DNA of 64,000 nucleotides from the NCBI RefSeq assembly GCF_003752405.1, contig NZ_RKHK01000001.1, positions 2,852,001-2,916,000 of the forward strand. Direction: 5' to 3'. The DNA is from Bogoriella caseilytica. Its GTDB lineage: Bacteria; Actinomycetota; Actinomycetes; Actinomycetales; Actinomycetaceae. The notes beneath the pieces are model-generated. The model was not told the DNA's origin. It did not search any database and saw only the letters and a list, made by a program, of their open reading frames with translations. Shown in pieces: positions 8,587 to 16,910 of this stretch (the first letter of the stretch is position 1; each line of letters begins with the position of its first letter). A program made the translations under genes and the position numbers.

Positions 8587-9135
8587 TTACGGCGCCTGAG
8601 TGTGGAAGCGGGCGCCGGCCTCGTTGAAGATCGAGATCACCTCGGCGTCCTCCGGACCCAGGGCGGTGAGTGCATGAGGAGTGTGCGTGTCGAACTCTGC
8701 GGCTTCGCCCTTGTAGAGCACGATCTCGCGATCGGCGAGTTGGAGCCGCATCCGCCCGGACAGGACGTAGAGCCACTCGTAGCCGTCGTGAGAGCGGAGC
8801 TCCTGCACCGGTGGTGAGGGGCGGTAGTGAACCTTGTAGGTGCTGACCGGCGAGGTCTCCGGTGAGAGCGGATGCACGACCATCCCGTCCGATTCCCAGC
8901 TCTGGCGCCGCACGCGCGGATCGGCCATCGTCGTCACGATCAGATCCTCGATGGCGATCCCAAGTTGGCGGGTGAGCGGCACCAGCAGTTCCAGGCTGGC
9001 CTGACGTTTGCCGGACTCCAAGCGCGAGAGGGTGCTCGCGGAGATGCTGGCCGCCCGGGCCAGGCGTTCGAGGGTCCAGCCCTTGGCGATCCGTGCGGCC
9101 CGCAATCGCGGTCCGACCTGGGCGAGCTCGTCCAT
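8587..9135 (-). CDS. XRE family regulator with C-terminal cupin domain
   Basis: 182-residue regulator. Residues 8-65 form the helix-turn-helix (LRAARIAKGWTLERLARA, then SASTLSRLESGKR), followed by a small beta-barrel cupin (YEWLYVLSGRMRLQL, FDTHTPHAL) that would sense a small ligand or metal. ATG 9135 is chosen because GAGGAG precedes it; a longer frame runs into the opposite gene. Divergent from the flavoprotein at 9209, and half-site repeats in the 73-bp gap make it the probable regulator of itself and that gene. Confidence 0.88.
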   Translation of the reverse strand: MDELAQVGPRLRAARIAKGWTLERLARAASISASTLSRLESGKRQASLELLVPLTRQLGIAIEDLIVTTMADPRVRRQSWESDGMVVHPLSPETSPVSTYKVHYRPSPPVQELRSHDGYEWLYVLSGRMRLQLADREIVLYKGEAAEFDTHTPHALTALGPEDAEVISIFNEAGARFHTQAP

Positions 9136-9151
9136 GCGCCTCTCCTCACCT

Positions 9152-9189
9152 CTTGCAGATACCGCAAGAGCGTACCCTGATATCGCAAA
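9152..9189. promoter_or_regulatory. Possible XRE operator half-sites
   Basis: The divergent gap holds CTTGC (9152-9156) facing GCAAG (9164-9168) and a direct repeat GATACCGCAA / GATATCGCAA (9158-9167 and 9179-9188). Repeats of this sort in a regulator-target gap are plausible operators. No binding data. Confidence 0.4.
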
Positions 9190-9208
9190 CCGTGGACATG
9201 ATGTCTCC

Positions 9209-10156
9209 ATGACTACAGACACCACCCCTTGGGACAACATCGTCGTCGGTGGCGGAGCCGCCGGCATGGCCGCAGCATTGACACTAGGCAGGGCACTGCG
9301 GCGTGTGCTGATCGTGGACGCCGGTAGCCCTCGAAACCGCTTTGCGGAGCACATGCACACCGTTCTGGGCCATGAAGGCCTGCCACCGCGGGAACTCCTC
9401 CGTCGCGGCGCGCGCGAGGTCGCCCAGTACGGCGTCGTGCTGCGCGAAGGAAACGTCAGCACGGTCCGAGAGCAACCCGCCGATAGCGGGCCTCGGCTGC
9501 TCCAGCTCGAGCTCGACTCAGGCGAGCGCCTGACGGCCCGCACCGTCATCGCCGCCACGGGTGTGAGTGATCAGCTCCCCCCGATTCCCGGCTTGGCCGA
9601 ACGGTGGGGCAGGACGGTGCTGCACTGCCCCTACTGTCACGGCTGGGAGGTACGCGGTCAGCGGCTCGGTGTCCTCGCAACCAGTCCTATGAATCTGCAC
9701 CAGGCCGAGCTGCTGCGGCAGTGGACCGAGGACCTGACCTTCTTCAGCGCCGGCGCCGGTCAGCTCGACGACGCAACGGCGGGGCGACTCCGCTCGCGAG
9801 GCGTCGTGATCGAACCCGCGGAGGTCATCGACGTTCGCGGCGATGCGCCCGATATCGGCGCCGTCGTCCTCAGCGATGGCCGCGAGATCGCCATCGATGC
9901 CCTTTTCACCGGCGGTCAGCTCATCCCGAACGACGGCTACCTCGCCGGGCTCAACCTGGAGCGAGCCGAGGGCCCTGTCGGGAGCTTCCTTCAGGTAGAC
10001 GCGTCGAGCAAGACCAGCCACGCCCGCATCTGGGCGCCGGGGAACCTGTCTGTACCGATGGGCAACGTGCCCATGGCGATCTCCGCCGGCACCATGGCAG
10101 GCGCGATGGCGAACATGGCCATGGTGACCGAGGACTTCGATCTCGCTGTCGCCTGA
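9209..10156 (+). CDS. FAD-dependent NAD(P) oxidoreductase, thioredoxin reductase-like
   Basis: Flavoprotein of about 315 residues. The FAD motif VVGGGAAGMAAALTLGR is near residue 11, a redox-active CPYC sits at residues 140-143 (HCPYCHGWEVRG), and the FAD-closing motif (RIWAPGNL) is near residue 275. The NADPH-binding middle lacks a clear GxGxxA, so a small-molecule disulfide or flavin role, as in the GliT/TrxB-like branch, is as likely as thioredoxin reduction. ATG 9209 lacks a strong ribosome site; CATGAT lies six bases upstream, so the mRNA may be leaderless. Divergent from the XRE-cupin gene. Confidence 0.8.
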   Translation: MTTDTTPWDNIVVGGGAAGMAAALTLGRALRRVLIVDAGSPRNRFAEHMHTVLGHEGLPPRELLRRGAREVAQYGVVLREGNVSTVREQPADSGPRLLQLELDSGERLTARTVIAATGVSDQLPPIPGLAERWGRTVLHCPYCHGWEVRGQRLGVLATSPMNLHQAELLRQWTEDLTFFSAGAGQLDDATAGRLRSRGVVIEPAEVIDVRGDAPDIGAVVLSDGREIAIDALFTGGQLIPNDGYLAGLNLERAEGPVGSFLQVDASSKTSHARIWAPGNLSVPMGNVPMAISAGTMAGAMANMAMVTEDFDLAVA

Positions 10157-10195
10157 CTGCCGGACCTGCGGAGGTGCGCAGATCAGAAGCCCGGA

Positions 10196-12454
10196 TCACG
10201 CCGTGGAATCTCCCACGTCGGCGGAAATGCTGGTATCGATGGCCGGAATGATGAGGGTCCGTGCCCCGGTGTGAACGGTGGCCGCCAGGGATCGGCCCGC
10301 GGGGAGGAGCCGGATCACGGCGTCCCCGGAGTTCGCCTCCGCCAGGGCGGCGACCGCCTCCCCGGTGACTCGGGCGAGGATCTGGGGGCTCGCTGAGCCG
10401 TGAGAGTCATCCAGCAGGCTGATGCGGACTCCTCGCTCTCGAGCGGTGCGAGCTGCAGCAAGCACCTCAGGCGTGGCCAGCGGACCGCCGCGCAGCCAGT
10501 CCCGGACAGCGGCCTCAGTGAGCAGGAAGTCGTGGCGATCCGCCGGAGTCAGCGGCGCCGGGGAGGCCAGGTGCGTGAGTGCTTCCTCGGAGATGTCCCA
10601 GAGTCGGCGCATGCGCCTTTCCTGTTCGGCGAGCCCGGCGCGGGCGCCTTCCTGCGCTGCGGCATGGGTGCGCGCCTCCTCCTGGAGTTGCCGCACCTGA
10701 GCGAGGGTGCTGCGCAGGAGCGGAACGAAGACGCTGGCGGCCAGGATGGGGACGGCGTGAGGGATGGTGAAGCTGAGGGCTGCGGTGGGGGTGAAACCCG
10801 CCGCGAGCGCGGCCCAGGTAACGATGACCATGTGCACGGCGAAGCCGAACCACGCGAGCACGATGCGGCCCCGTACCGCGAGGAAGAACAGCAGGATCGC
10901 GGAGGAGAGCAGGAACCACGAGGTGGGCGTGCCCAGGTGACCTGGCGGCACGTTCCACGCTGCGAAGGAGACTCCGATGACCAGAAGAACGACGAGGATC
11001 GACGGGAGGCGCACGTAGGGGTCCGGCGCCGGCTGGCACAGCAGGAACGCACCGGTGGTCACCGCGAGCAGCGTCAGGATGGCGTACGGAGGCCAGTAGA
11101 CCTCTGACAGGGTGCTGAGCGTATTGAGCGCGTTGGCGACGGTGAAGGCCGCCATCAGCAGCCAGGCCGGCCATGCGCCGAGCCGCAATGCTGAAGAGAT
11201 GTCGGTGGGTGTGCTGACCTCGGACGGGTCTTTCGCGACCGCTCTCGTTCGCATTCGCCCGGTCTCGTGGAGCGCCGGCCAGGCGAGCCGCACGGTGGTG
11301 CCCTCGCCCGGTCGGCTCTGCAGGTCAGCACTCCCGCCCACGGAGTTCACACGCGCCTCCATGCTGAGCTGGACACCCAGGCGTTCGGCCGGAACGGCAT
11401 CGCGCGAGAAGCCGCGGCCGTCATCGGCGACAACCACGTCCACCCGAGTCGGAGCCGTGATGTGCACCTCGATGGACCGTTGGGCCGGGCCGGCATGGCG
11501 CACAGAGTTCGTCACGGCTTCTGCCGCGGCACCCAGGAGAGCATGCGCGGCGCTCTGGGGCAGCCTCACGCTTGCGAGATCTTGTTCGGGGAGGACCGCC
11601 TCGCGCCATTCAAAGGCCGTTGGGGTGCTCTCATGGAGCCGCTGAAGGAAATCGGTGGCGGTCATGTGGCTGTCGAGCGTGGCACTGTCGGGGGCGGGCA
11701 GTAGCTCGACGACCCGTTGGGCTCGCGCCTGGAGTTCCGCTCGCTCTGCGGGTTGGTCACCGGAACGGCCGGCTGCGAGCAGCAGCGCCAGCACGTGATC
11801 GTGCATCAGCGCATCTAACCGGATCCGCTCGCTCTGGACGGCCCGTACTCTCGCATCGTTGGTGGCTTCCTCCCGAGCGCGAGCGCCCGCGGCATCGAGC
11901 TCCTGCCCCGCCCGGAGTGCGAGCTGGGGCAGGGCCACGAAGATGGCGGCGACGGCGAGGATGATCGCCCCGTCCTGGAATCCGCGGGTGAGGTCCTCTC
12001 CAGGCAGCGTGGCATAGCGGACCACTCCGGCAGCGGCGGAAATCAGCACCGCGTAGCTCCAGGCAGCGCGGGCGGGCCAGCACAGCGCGGACGCCGCAGT
12101 GGCCACGACGGTGACCTCGTAGGTCCACGGGGTGGTACTTAGCGGCAGGCTGGAGGTTCCCAACAGCGGCACGAAGGAGACCAGGCTCACCGCATACACC
12201 AGACAGTGGACGCTGCCCAGTGCGCGAATGCCCCAGTCCGGCGCCCACACACTGGCCAGGCCCACCGCGATCGGAGCAATGCTGACGACCAGATAGAGCA
12301 CCACTGCCACGGGAGGCATGAGCGCAAGCTGCGCCGTGGCGGTGCCGTAGCCGTTGATCGCGTAGAACAACGCGGCAACTCCGAGTGCTACGCCGAGGAC
12401 GCGCCGTGTTCTCGATTCCGCGGTGCGGGTCTCGAAGACGGCGCTCTCGCTCAC
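10196..12454 (-). CDS. Sensor histidine kinase with duplicated, degenerate second half
   Basis: 752-residue membrane kinase. First half: about six membrane segments (residues 17-180), a HisKA_3-like helix with candidate phospho-His in LDALMHDHVLAL (218 or 220), and an ATPase domain with N-box EAVTNSVRHAG (313-323), DDGRGF (344) and GEGTTV (383). Second half: another hydrophobic block (about 420-590), a coiled coil and a C-terminal region with no recognisable H-box or ATP glycine motifs. The start is a GTG overlapping the stop of the response regulator upstream (12451-12454). It signals to that regulator. Stimulus unknown. Confidence 0.82.
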   Translation of the reverse strand: MSESAVFETRTAESRTRRVLGVALGVAALFYAINGYGTATAQLALMPPVAVVLYLVVSIAPIAVGLASVWAPDWGIRALGSVHCLVYAVSLVSFVPLLGTSSLPLSTTPWTYEVTVVATAASALCWPARAAWSYAVLISAAAGVVRYATLPGEDLTRGFQDGAIILAVAAIFVALPQLALRAGQELDAAGARAREEATNDARVRAVQSERIRLDALMHDHVLALLLAAGRSGDQPAERAELQARAQRVVELLPAPDSATLDSHMTATDFLQRLHESTPTAFEWREAVLPEQDLASVRLPQSAAHALLGAAAEAVTNSVRHAGPAQRSIEVHITAPTRVDVVVADDGRGFSRDAVPAERLGVQLSMEARVNSVGGSADLQSRPGEGTTVRLAWPALHETGRMRTRAVAKDPSEVSTPTDISSALRLGAWPAWLLMAAFTVANALNTLSTLSEVYWPPYAILTLLAVTTGAFLLCQPAPDPYVRLPSILVVLLVIGVSFAAWNVPPGHLGTPTSWFLLSSAILLFFLAVRGRIVLAWFGFAVHMVIVTWAALAAGFTPTAALSFTIPHAVPILAASVFVPLLRSTLAQVRQLQEEARTHAAAQEGARAGLAEQERRMRRLWDISEEALTHLASPAPLTPADRHDFLLTEAAVRDWLRGGPLATPEVLAAARTARERGVRISLLDDSHGSASPQILARVTGEAVAALAEANSGDAVIRLLPAGRSLAATVHTGARTLIIPAIDTSISADVGDSTA

Positions 12455-13182
12455 TCGCGGCCTTCGATGAGGTGATCTTCCGCAGCGAGGCGGTAGAGAT
12501 CCACGCGGCTGGCTGCGGGTCTACCGACAGCTGTGTACTTGGCCCGAATGCGCGAGATGTAGTTTGCCACCGTGCCTGCTGAGAGTCCGGTGGCTCGGGC
12601 CACTGCCTTGGCGGGGACACCGGCGGCGTAGAGCCCGAGGATCTCGCGTTCGCGCTCGGTGAGTCCGGCGTCCTGGATCAGTGGATCGCCGTCGACGGCT
12701 GCCGCCCACTCCAGGGACGTCACGGGCCGGCCATGGAGCGCCTCCAGCACCGCGTCACGGATCTCACCTTCGGTGAGAGATTTCCGCACGATGCCGAGCA
12801 CATCGGCCCGTGCGGCTTCGCGCAGCAGCGCAGGAGACTCGGCGGAGGTGAGCACCAGCACGGGAAGCCCGGCCTGCCGAAGGGCGTGGACGTTATCGGT
12901 CACTGAGGAATCGTCGGCGAGGCGCAGGTCCAGCACAGCCAGGTCGAGCCGGGCCTGCGAGCGGTGAATGTGTAGCAGGCCCGGCACGGTCGCTGCGAGC
13001 ACTGCGTCCACGCCGGCAGCGTGCAACAGCCCCATCAGGCCACGTGCCACGAGGTTGTGATCCTCGGCGATGCCCACGCGACGCGGGCCGCGCGGGCGTG
13101 GCTGCTGCGCGGTGACGTTCCTGCCGGCGGGAGTGGATATCGCACGGGACTCGACACGCTCATGGTCGGGCGCGGGAGTCAT
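12451..13182 (-). CDS. NarL/LuxR family response regulator
   Basis: 243 residues: receiver domain (VGIAEDHNLVARG; phospho-acceptor Asp in LDLAVLDLRL; Lys in GIVRKSLTEGE) and a C-terminal LuxR helix-turn-helix (LTEREREILGLYAAGVPAKA, GTVANYISRIRAKY). The N-terminal ~30 residues are a disordered tail. ATG 13182 follows AGGAGG with good spacing. Cotranscribed with the kinase on the minus strand, the two overlapping by 4 bases. Targets not identifiable here. Confidence 0.9.
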   Translation of the reverse strand: MTPAPDHERVESRAISTPAGRNVTAQQPRPRGPRRVGIAEDHNLVARGLMGLLHAAGVDAVLAATVPGLLHIHRSQARLDLAVLDLRLADDSSVTDNVHALRQAGLPVLVLTSAESPALLREAARADVLGIVRKSLTEGEIRDAVLEALHGRPVTSLEWAAAVDGDPLIQDAGLTEREREILGLYAAGVPAKAVARATGLSAGTVANYISRIRAKYTAVGRPAASRVDLYRLAAEDHLIEGRE

Positions 13183-13524
13183 CAGCGCAGCCCTCCTCAG
13201 GTGCTCGTCGTGTGACGCGGGATGCCGTCGCGGGCAGGATAGTGAGGCAACCTCGCGACGATCAGCCTAACCCCGGAGTCGTCGAACGCCGCCCATTCCC
13301 GGGGTGCGCGGCTCAGACCACCGGATCACTTCACGCAGGCTGGATGATGCCTCGCTGCGCAGCGCACGTCTCGACGACCTGCTCCGTTGCGGGTAGCTTG
13401 CCGAGTATCGGAACAACCGGCAGGGGGCGGATTTGGTGACCGATCACGACCGTCGGAGTTTCCGCAGACATCCTGAGGCCTGCTGACCGCGCCCGCTCAC
13501 TCGGAGACGAAAGGACAGCAGATC
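13183..13524. other. Divergent gap between response regulator and protease gene
   Basis: 342 bases that should hold the promoters of both flanking genes. The AGGAGG of the regulator (13193-13198, minus strand) and an AAAGGA before the protease start are visible. No convincing gene, repeat or strong promoter was seen. Confidence 0.5.
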
Positions 13525-15222
13525 ATGGCTACTTCTTGGCGGGTTCCAGCAGTGGCCGTGGGAACGTTGACAGCGGTTGTCGTCTGCGGTGCCGCGGCTG
13601 CGGCCTACCCCGACGACGCACCGGCCGGCGAGTGGTCGCGTGCCGCCACCGAGGCGGAGTTCGACGATGCGCAGTGGCACGTGGATCATTTGAACCTGGG
13701 CCGTTGGCATCAGGAAGTCACCGGTAGCGGAGTCCGTATTGCTCTCATCGATACGCCGGTCGCTTCCGACGTGCCGGAACTGGCGGACGCGGACCTCCAT
13801 GACGGCGACTCGGTGTGCGCTGCAGGCCCTGACGATGACTCCCCGTCACCGGCCTTGGGCGCCGTCCGCGATGAGGCGTCCCACGGCACGGCAATGGCGG
13901 CGCGGATCGCGGGCAATGGGCGTGGCAACGGGCCCGGCGGGAGGGGGGTGCAAGGAATGGCACCCGGAGCCACCATCACGGCTTTCGTGGCGCTTGAGGA
14001 GTTAGGTGATGAATCCATCTCGAGGCTCTGCGAGTGGGGTGAGCGGGAGAGCGTCACTGACCTACTGCGTTCGGCGCTCGAGTCCGATCCAGACATCATC
14101 TCGCTGTCGATGCGAGGTTTCCAAGACGCATATGACGGTGAGAGCGGAGACTGGGAGTGGATGGACCTGCTCACTCAGGCGGTGCTCGAAGATCAGGTGA
14201 TCATCGTGAATTCGCAAGGGAACTCCGGTGCTGAGGCACTTCCGGGAGGGGGGTACGCATTGGACGGTGGTGTCAGGGCCCATGCGCTCGCTCCGGGCGA
14301 CGCATTCTGGGCGTCCAATTCCTCCGGCGCGCAGCCCATGGAGATGCGCGACGAGCGCGGTCAATTCGTCGACGACCATCCCGGTGAGCAGTGGCTCGTG
14401 GAGGATGCGGAGAACGGGATCGCGCCCGATCCCTACGTTCATGACCGTGGCCGGCCCGCTATCGGGACCCACACCCACATGACCATCTCCGGTGCGATCG
14501 TGAACGGTGAGTGGAGTTCCGCGTTGGTGGCGCCCGGATCGACGTCTGCCTCCGCGGCGCAGGTGTCCGGGCTCCTGGCTCTCGCTCTGGAGCGTTGGCC
14601 AGAAGCCACTCCCCATCAGATTCTGCAGTCTCTGGTGCGCAACGCGGAGCGCCCCGACGACGTGCTCTATGACCTACGTCGGGGATTCGGCGCCGTGGAT
14701 CTTGATGCGCTTCTGACCATAGATCCCACCCAGTACCCCGATTTCCACCCCACCTATGGCGGTCTGCGCTGGGCTTTCGACGATGATCCGCCGCCGGTCA
14801 TGCACCCGGTGGAAACTGACGAGATCTTCTGGCAATGGCTGCCCACGTACAGTCAAGAGGAACTCGACGCAGGCTTCCCCCGAGGTCCGGCGAGGGAAGA
14901 GCTGTACGAGGACTACTACGCAGAGCATTTCGAGGGGGTGGATGACGATGTTCACGGGACGGAGCATGGCGAGCCAGGCTCCGGCAGCCCTTCGACCGAA
15001 GAGCCCGATGATCCCCCGACCGAGCAATCCAGCGAAGGCGCCGGGAAAGCGGCCCAGTCCGGTGAGGTCACGGAGAGTCACTCGAGAGGCGTGACTCCCG
15101 TCTGGATGACCGTGCTCGGCCTGGTGGCCATCGCCGGTGTCCTCGCGGCCGTCGTGCTCGTCCGTCGCGCGCGCTCATCAGGCGATGGTCCCGGCGGAGC
15201 CGACAAGGAGGAGCTGACATGA
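13525..15222 (+). CDS. Mycosin-like subtilase (S8 serine protease), membrane anchored
   Basis: 565-residue exported serine protease. It has an N-terminal signal or anchor (residues 8-27), the catalytic Asp in IALIDTPV (about 76), His in ASHGTAMAARIAG (about 119), oxyanion Asn in NSQGNSG, and the nucleophile Ser in PGSTSASAAQVSG. A long acidic, Pro-rich linker follows, then one membrane segment and a basic tail (about 535-565). This layout matches mycosins of type VII secretion, but the catalytic motifs drift from consensus and no Esx, EccC or other type VII gene is in the window. Start supported by AAAGGA nine bases upstream. Confidence 0.82.
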   Translation: MATSWRVPAVAVGTLTAVVVCGAAAAAYPDDAPAGEWSRAATEAEFDDAQWHVDHLNLGRWHQEVTGSGVRIALIDTPVASDVPELADADLHDGDSVCAAGPDDDSPSPALGAVRDEASHGTAMAARIAGNGRGNGPGGRGVQGMAPGATITAFVALEELGDESISRLCEWGERESVTDLLRSALESDPDIISLSMRGFQDAYDGESGDWEWMDLLTQAVLEDQVIIVNSQGNSGAEALPGGGYALDGGVRAHALAPGDAFWASNSSGAQPMEMRDERGQFVDDHPGEQWLVEDAENGIAPDPYVHDRGRPAIGTHTHMTISGAIVNGEWSSALVAPGSTSASAAQVSGLLALALERWPEATPHQILQSLVRNAERPDDVLYDLRRGFGAVDLDALLTIDPTQYPDFHPTYGGLRWAFDDDPPPVMHPVETDEIFWQWLPTYSQEELDAGFPRGPAREELYEDYYAEHFEGVDDDVHGTEHGEPGSGSPSTEEPDDPPTEQSSEGAGKAAQSGEVTESHSRGVTPVWMTVLGLVAIAGVLAAVVLVRRARSSGDGPGGADKEELT

Positions 15223-15294
15223 GCGAGAATCCCTCAGAGTGGCCGTCAAGTTGGACCGGCGTGACCGCGATCGCTTCGCGGCGGACGCCCCACC

Positions 15295-15306
15295 TAGGCT
15301 GGAACG
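15295..15306 (+). promoter_or_regulatory. -10 box of leaderless nif3-like gene
   Basis: TAGGCT (15295-15300) lies six bases before the ATG at 15307, and no ribosome site precedes that ATG. Transcription would start at or next to the start codon. Confidence 0.45.
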
Positions 15307-16140
15307 ATGAGCCACCTGACCCTGGGCGACGTCGTCGCGATCCTCGAACAGCACTACCCGCCCGCAACGGCCGAGGAATGGGACGCGGTCGGATTGGTGG
15401 CGGGCGATCCGGAGCAGCCCGTGCGCAGTATCGCGCTGGCGGTTGATCCCACCGAGGAGACGGCGCGTGAGGCTCTGGAGCTGGGGGCTGGGCTTCTCCT
15501 CACCCACCACCCGCTCTACCTGCGCGGAACCTCGAGCGTGGCGGCAACCTCGCCCAAAGGCCGCGTGGTGCACCAGCTCATCCGCGGTGGCTGCGGGCTC
15601 TACACTGCCCACACCAATGCTGACGCCGCCATCGACGGCGTCAATGAGGCGCTGGCGGACCTGATCGGGCTTCAGGGCCGCCGTCCGATCGCCCCACACG
15701 AGGAGGGCGGCACCACTGGCAGCGGACGCATCGGGGAGCTCCCCGAGCCCATGCCCCTGCGCACTTTCGCCGAGCTCGTCGCGCAGGTGCTCCCGGCCAC
15801 CGCGCAAGGTATCCGGGTGGGCGGTGACCTCGAGGCGGAGGTCCGCACCGTGGCGCTGTGCGGCGGAGCCGGTGATTCCTTGCTCGGGGCAGTGCGCGAA
15901 CTGGGTGCGGATGTGTATCTGACTGCCGACCTGCGGCACCATCCCGCATCGGAGCACCTCGCCGAGGGAAAGCCCTACCTGGTGGATGCGACGCACTGGG
16001 CGAGCGAGTGGCCCTGGCTCCCGCGCGCCGCAGCACTCCTTGACGAGGCCGCTCGAACTCGCGGAGCCACCCTCGAGGTGCACGTTTCCACCAGGGTCAC
16101 GGATCCCTGGGCGCTCACCGTGGGAGGATCGACACCATGA
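15307..16140 (+). CDS. Nif3-like dinuclear metal centre protein (YbgI/DUF34)
   Basis: 277 residues of the Nif3/YbgI family, which forms hexameric toroids with a two-metal site. Conserved motifs seen: EEWDAVGLVAGDP near residue 22, LLLTHHPLY with metal-binding His near residue 63, YTAHTNADAA near residue 98, and DATHWASEW near the end. Family function is still uncertain (a GTP cyclohydrolase-like or metal-handling role has been proposed). It overlaps the next gene by 4 bases, a pairing commonly conserved in actinobacteria. Confidence 0.9.
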   Translation: MSHLTLGDVVAILEQHYPPATAEEWDAVGLVAGDPEQPVRSIALAVDPTEETAREALELGAGLLLTHHPLYLRGTSSVAATSPKGRVVHQLIRGGCGLYTAHTNADAAIDGVNEALADLIGLQGRRPIAPHEEGGTTGSGRIGELPEPMPLRTFAELVAQVLPATAQGIRVGGDLEAEVRTVALCGGAGDSLLGAVRELGADVYLTADLRHHPASEHLAEGKPYLVDATHWASEWPWLPRAAALLDEAARTRGATLEVHVSTRVTDPWALTVGGSTP

Positions 16141-16892
16141 CCACCGCATCCCCGGCCGATCAGCGCAAGCTGCTGGATCTGCAGGCGCTCGACACCAAGC
16201 TGGCCAAACTCGCCCACCAGCGACGCTCACTTCCGGTGCTGGAAACCCTCAAGGAACTTGCCGGGCGCAGTGAGGACCTGCACGGCGAGCTGGCCCTGGC
16301 TCGCACCGAGGCCGATGATGCCCGGCGTGAACTCGCCAAAGCAGAGGCCGACGTCGAGCAGGTGCGCACCCGCGCCGCACGCCACCAGGCCACGCTCGAT
16401 TCCGGCAAGGGCCTCTCCCGCGAACTGCTCGCACTGCAGCAGGAACTGGAGCAGCTCGCCGTGCGCCAAGGGGTGCTCGAAGAGGCGCAGCTCGAGGTCA
16501 TGGAGCGCCTGGAATCCGCGGAGGAGCGGGTGAACGCCCTTCAGGCGCAGGAACAGTCCATCCGCGCAGATGTCGTGCACCACACGGCTGCCAGGGATGC
16601 GGAGTTCGCCCGCATCGACGGCGAGGTCAATCAGATCCGAGCCGAGCGCGAGCAGAGTGCAAGCTCTCTGGATCCCGAACTGGTGGACCTGTACGAGCAG
16701 GCTCGCTCGCAGACCGGCGGACTCGGCGCCGTTGCCGTCCACGGATTCCAGACCGAGGGAGTGAACATCGAGTTCACGCTCTCCGAGCGTTCATGGCTGG
16801 AGTCCGCTCCCGAGAATGAGGTGCTGGTCTCCGAGGATCACGGGTTCATCCTCGTGCGGCTGAACGCCGGAGAGACCTCCGGCAGAGCCTGA
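16137..16892 (+). CDS. Coiled-coil zinc-ribbon family protein lacking all ribbon cysteines
   Basis: 251-residue relative of the DUF164 / C4 zinc-ribbon proteins that sit beside nif3. Residues 5-170 form a long antiparallel coiled coil. The C-terminal part keeps the fold's end (FILVRLNAG) and the segment LSERSWLESAPENEVLVSED, but the two Cys pairs that hold zinc in the family are absent; the whole protein contains no cysteine. Translationally coupled to the Nif3-like gene. Function of the family is unknown, with nucleic-acid binding suggested; zinc binding here is improbable. Confidence 0.75.
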   Translation: MTTASPADQRKLLDLQALDTKLAKLAHQRRSLPVLETLKELAGRSEDLHGELALARTEADDARRELAKAEADVEQVRTRAARHQATLDSGKGLSRELLALQQELEQLAVRQGVLEEAQLEVMERLESAEERVNALQAQEQSIRADVVHHTAARDAEFARIDGEVNQIRAEREQSASSLDPELVDLYEQARSQTGGLGAVAVHGFQTEGVNIEFTLSERSWLESAPENEVLVSEDHGFILVRLNAGETSGRA

Positions 16893-16910
16893 GCGGGCAG
16901 TGCCCTGGTC

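Noticed and set aside
9136-9208. A clear sigma-70 promoter pair between the XRE and flavoprotein genes
   Set aside because: No -35/-10 pair with acceptable spacing was found; only the repeat half-sites are reported.
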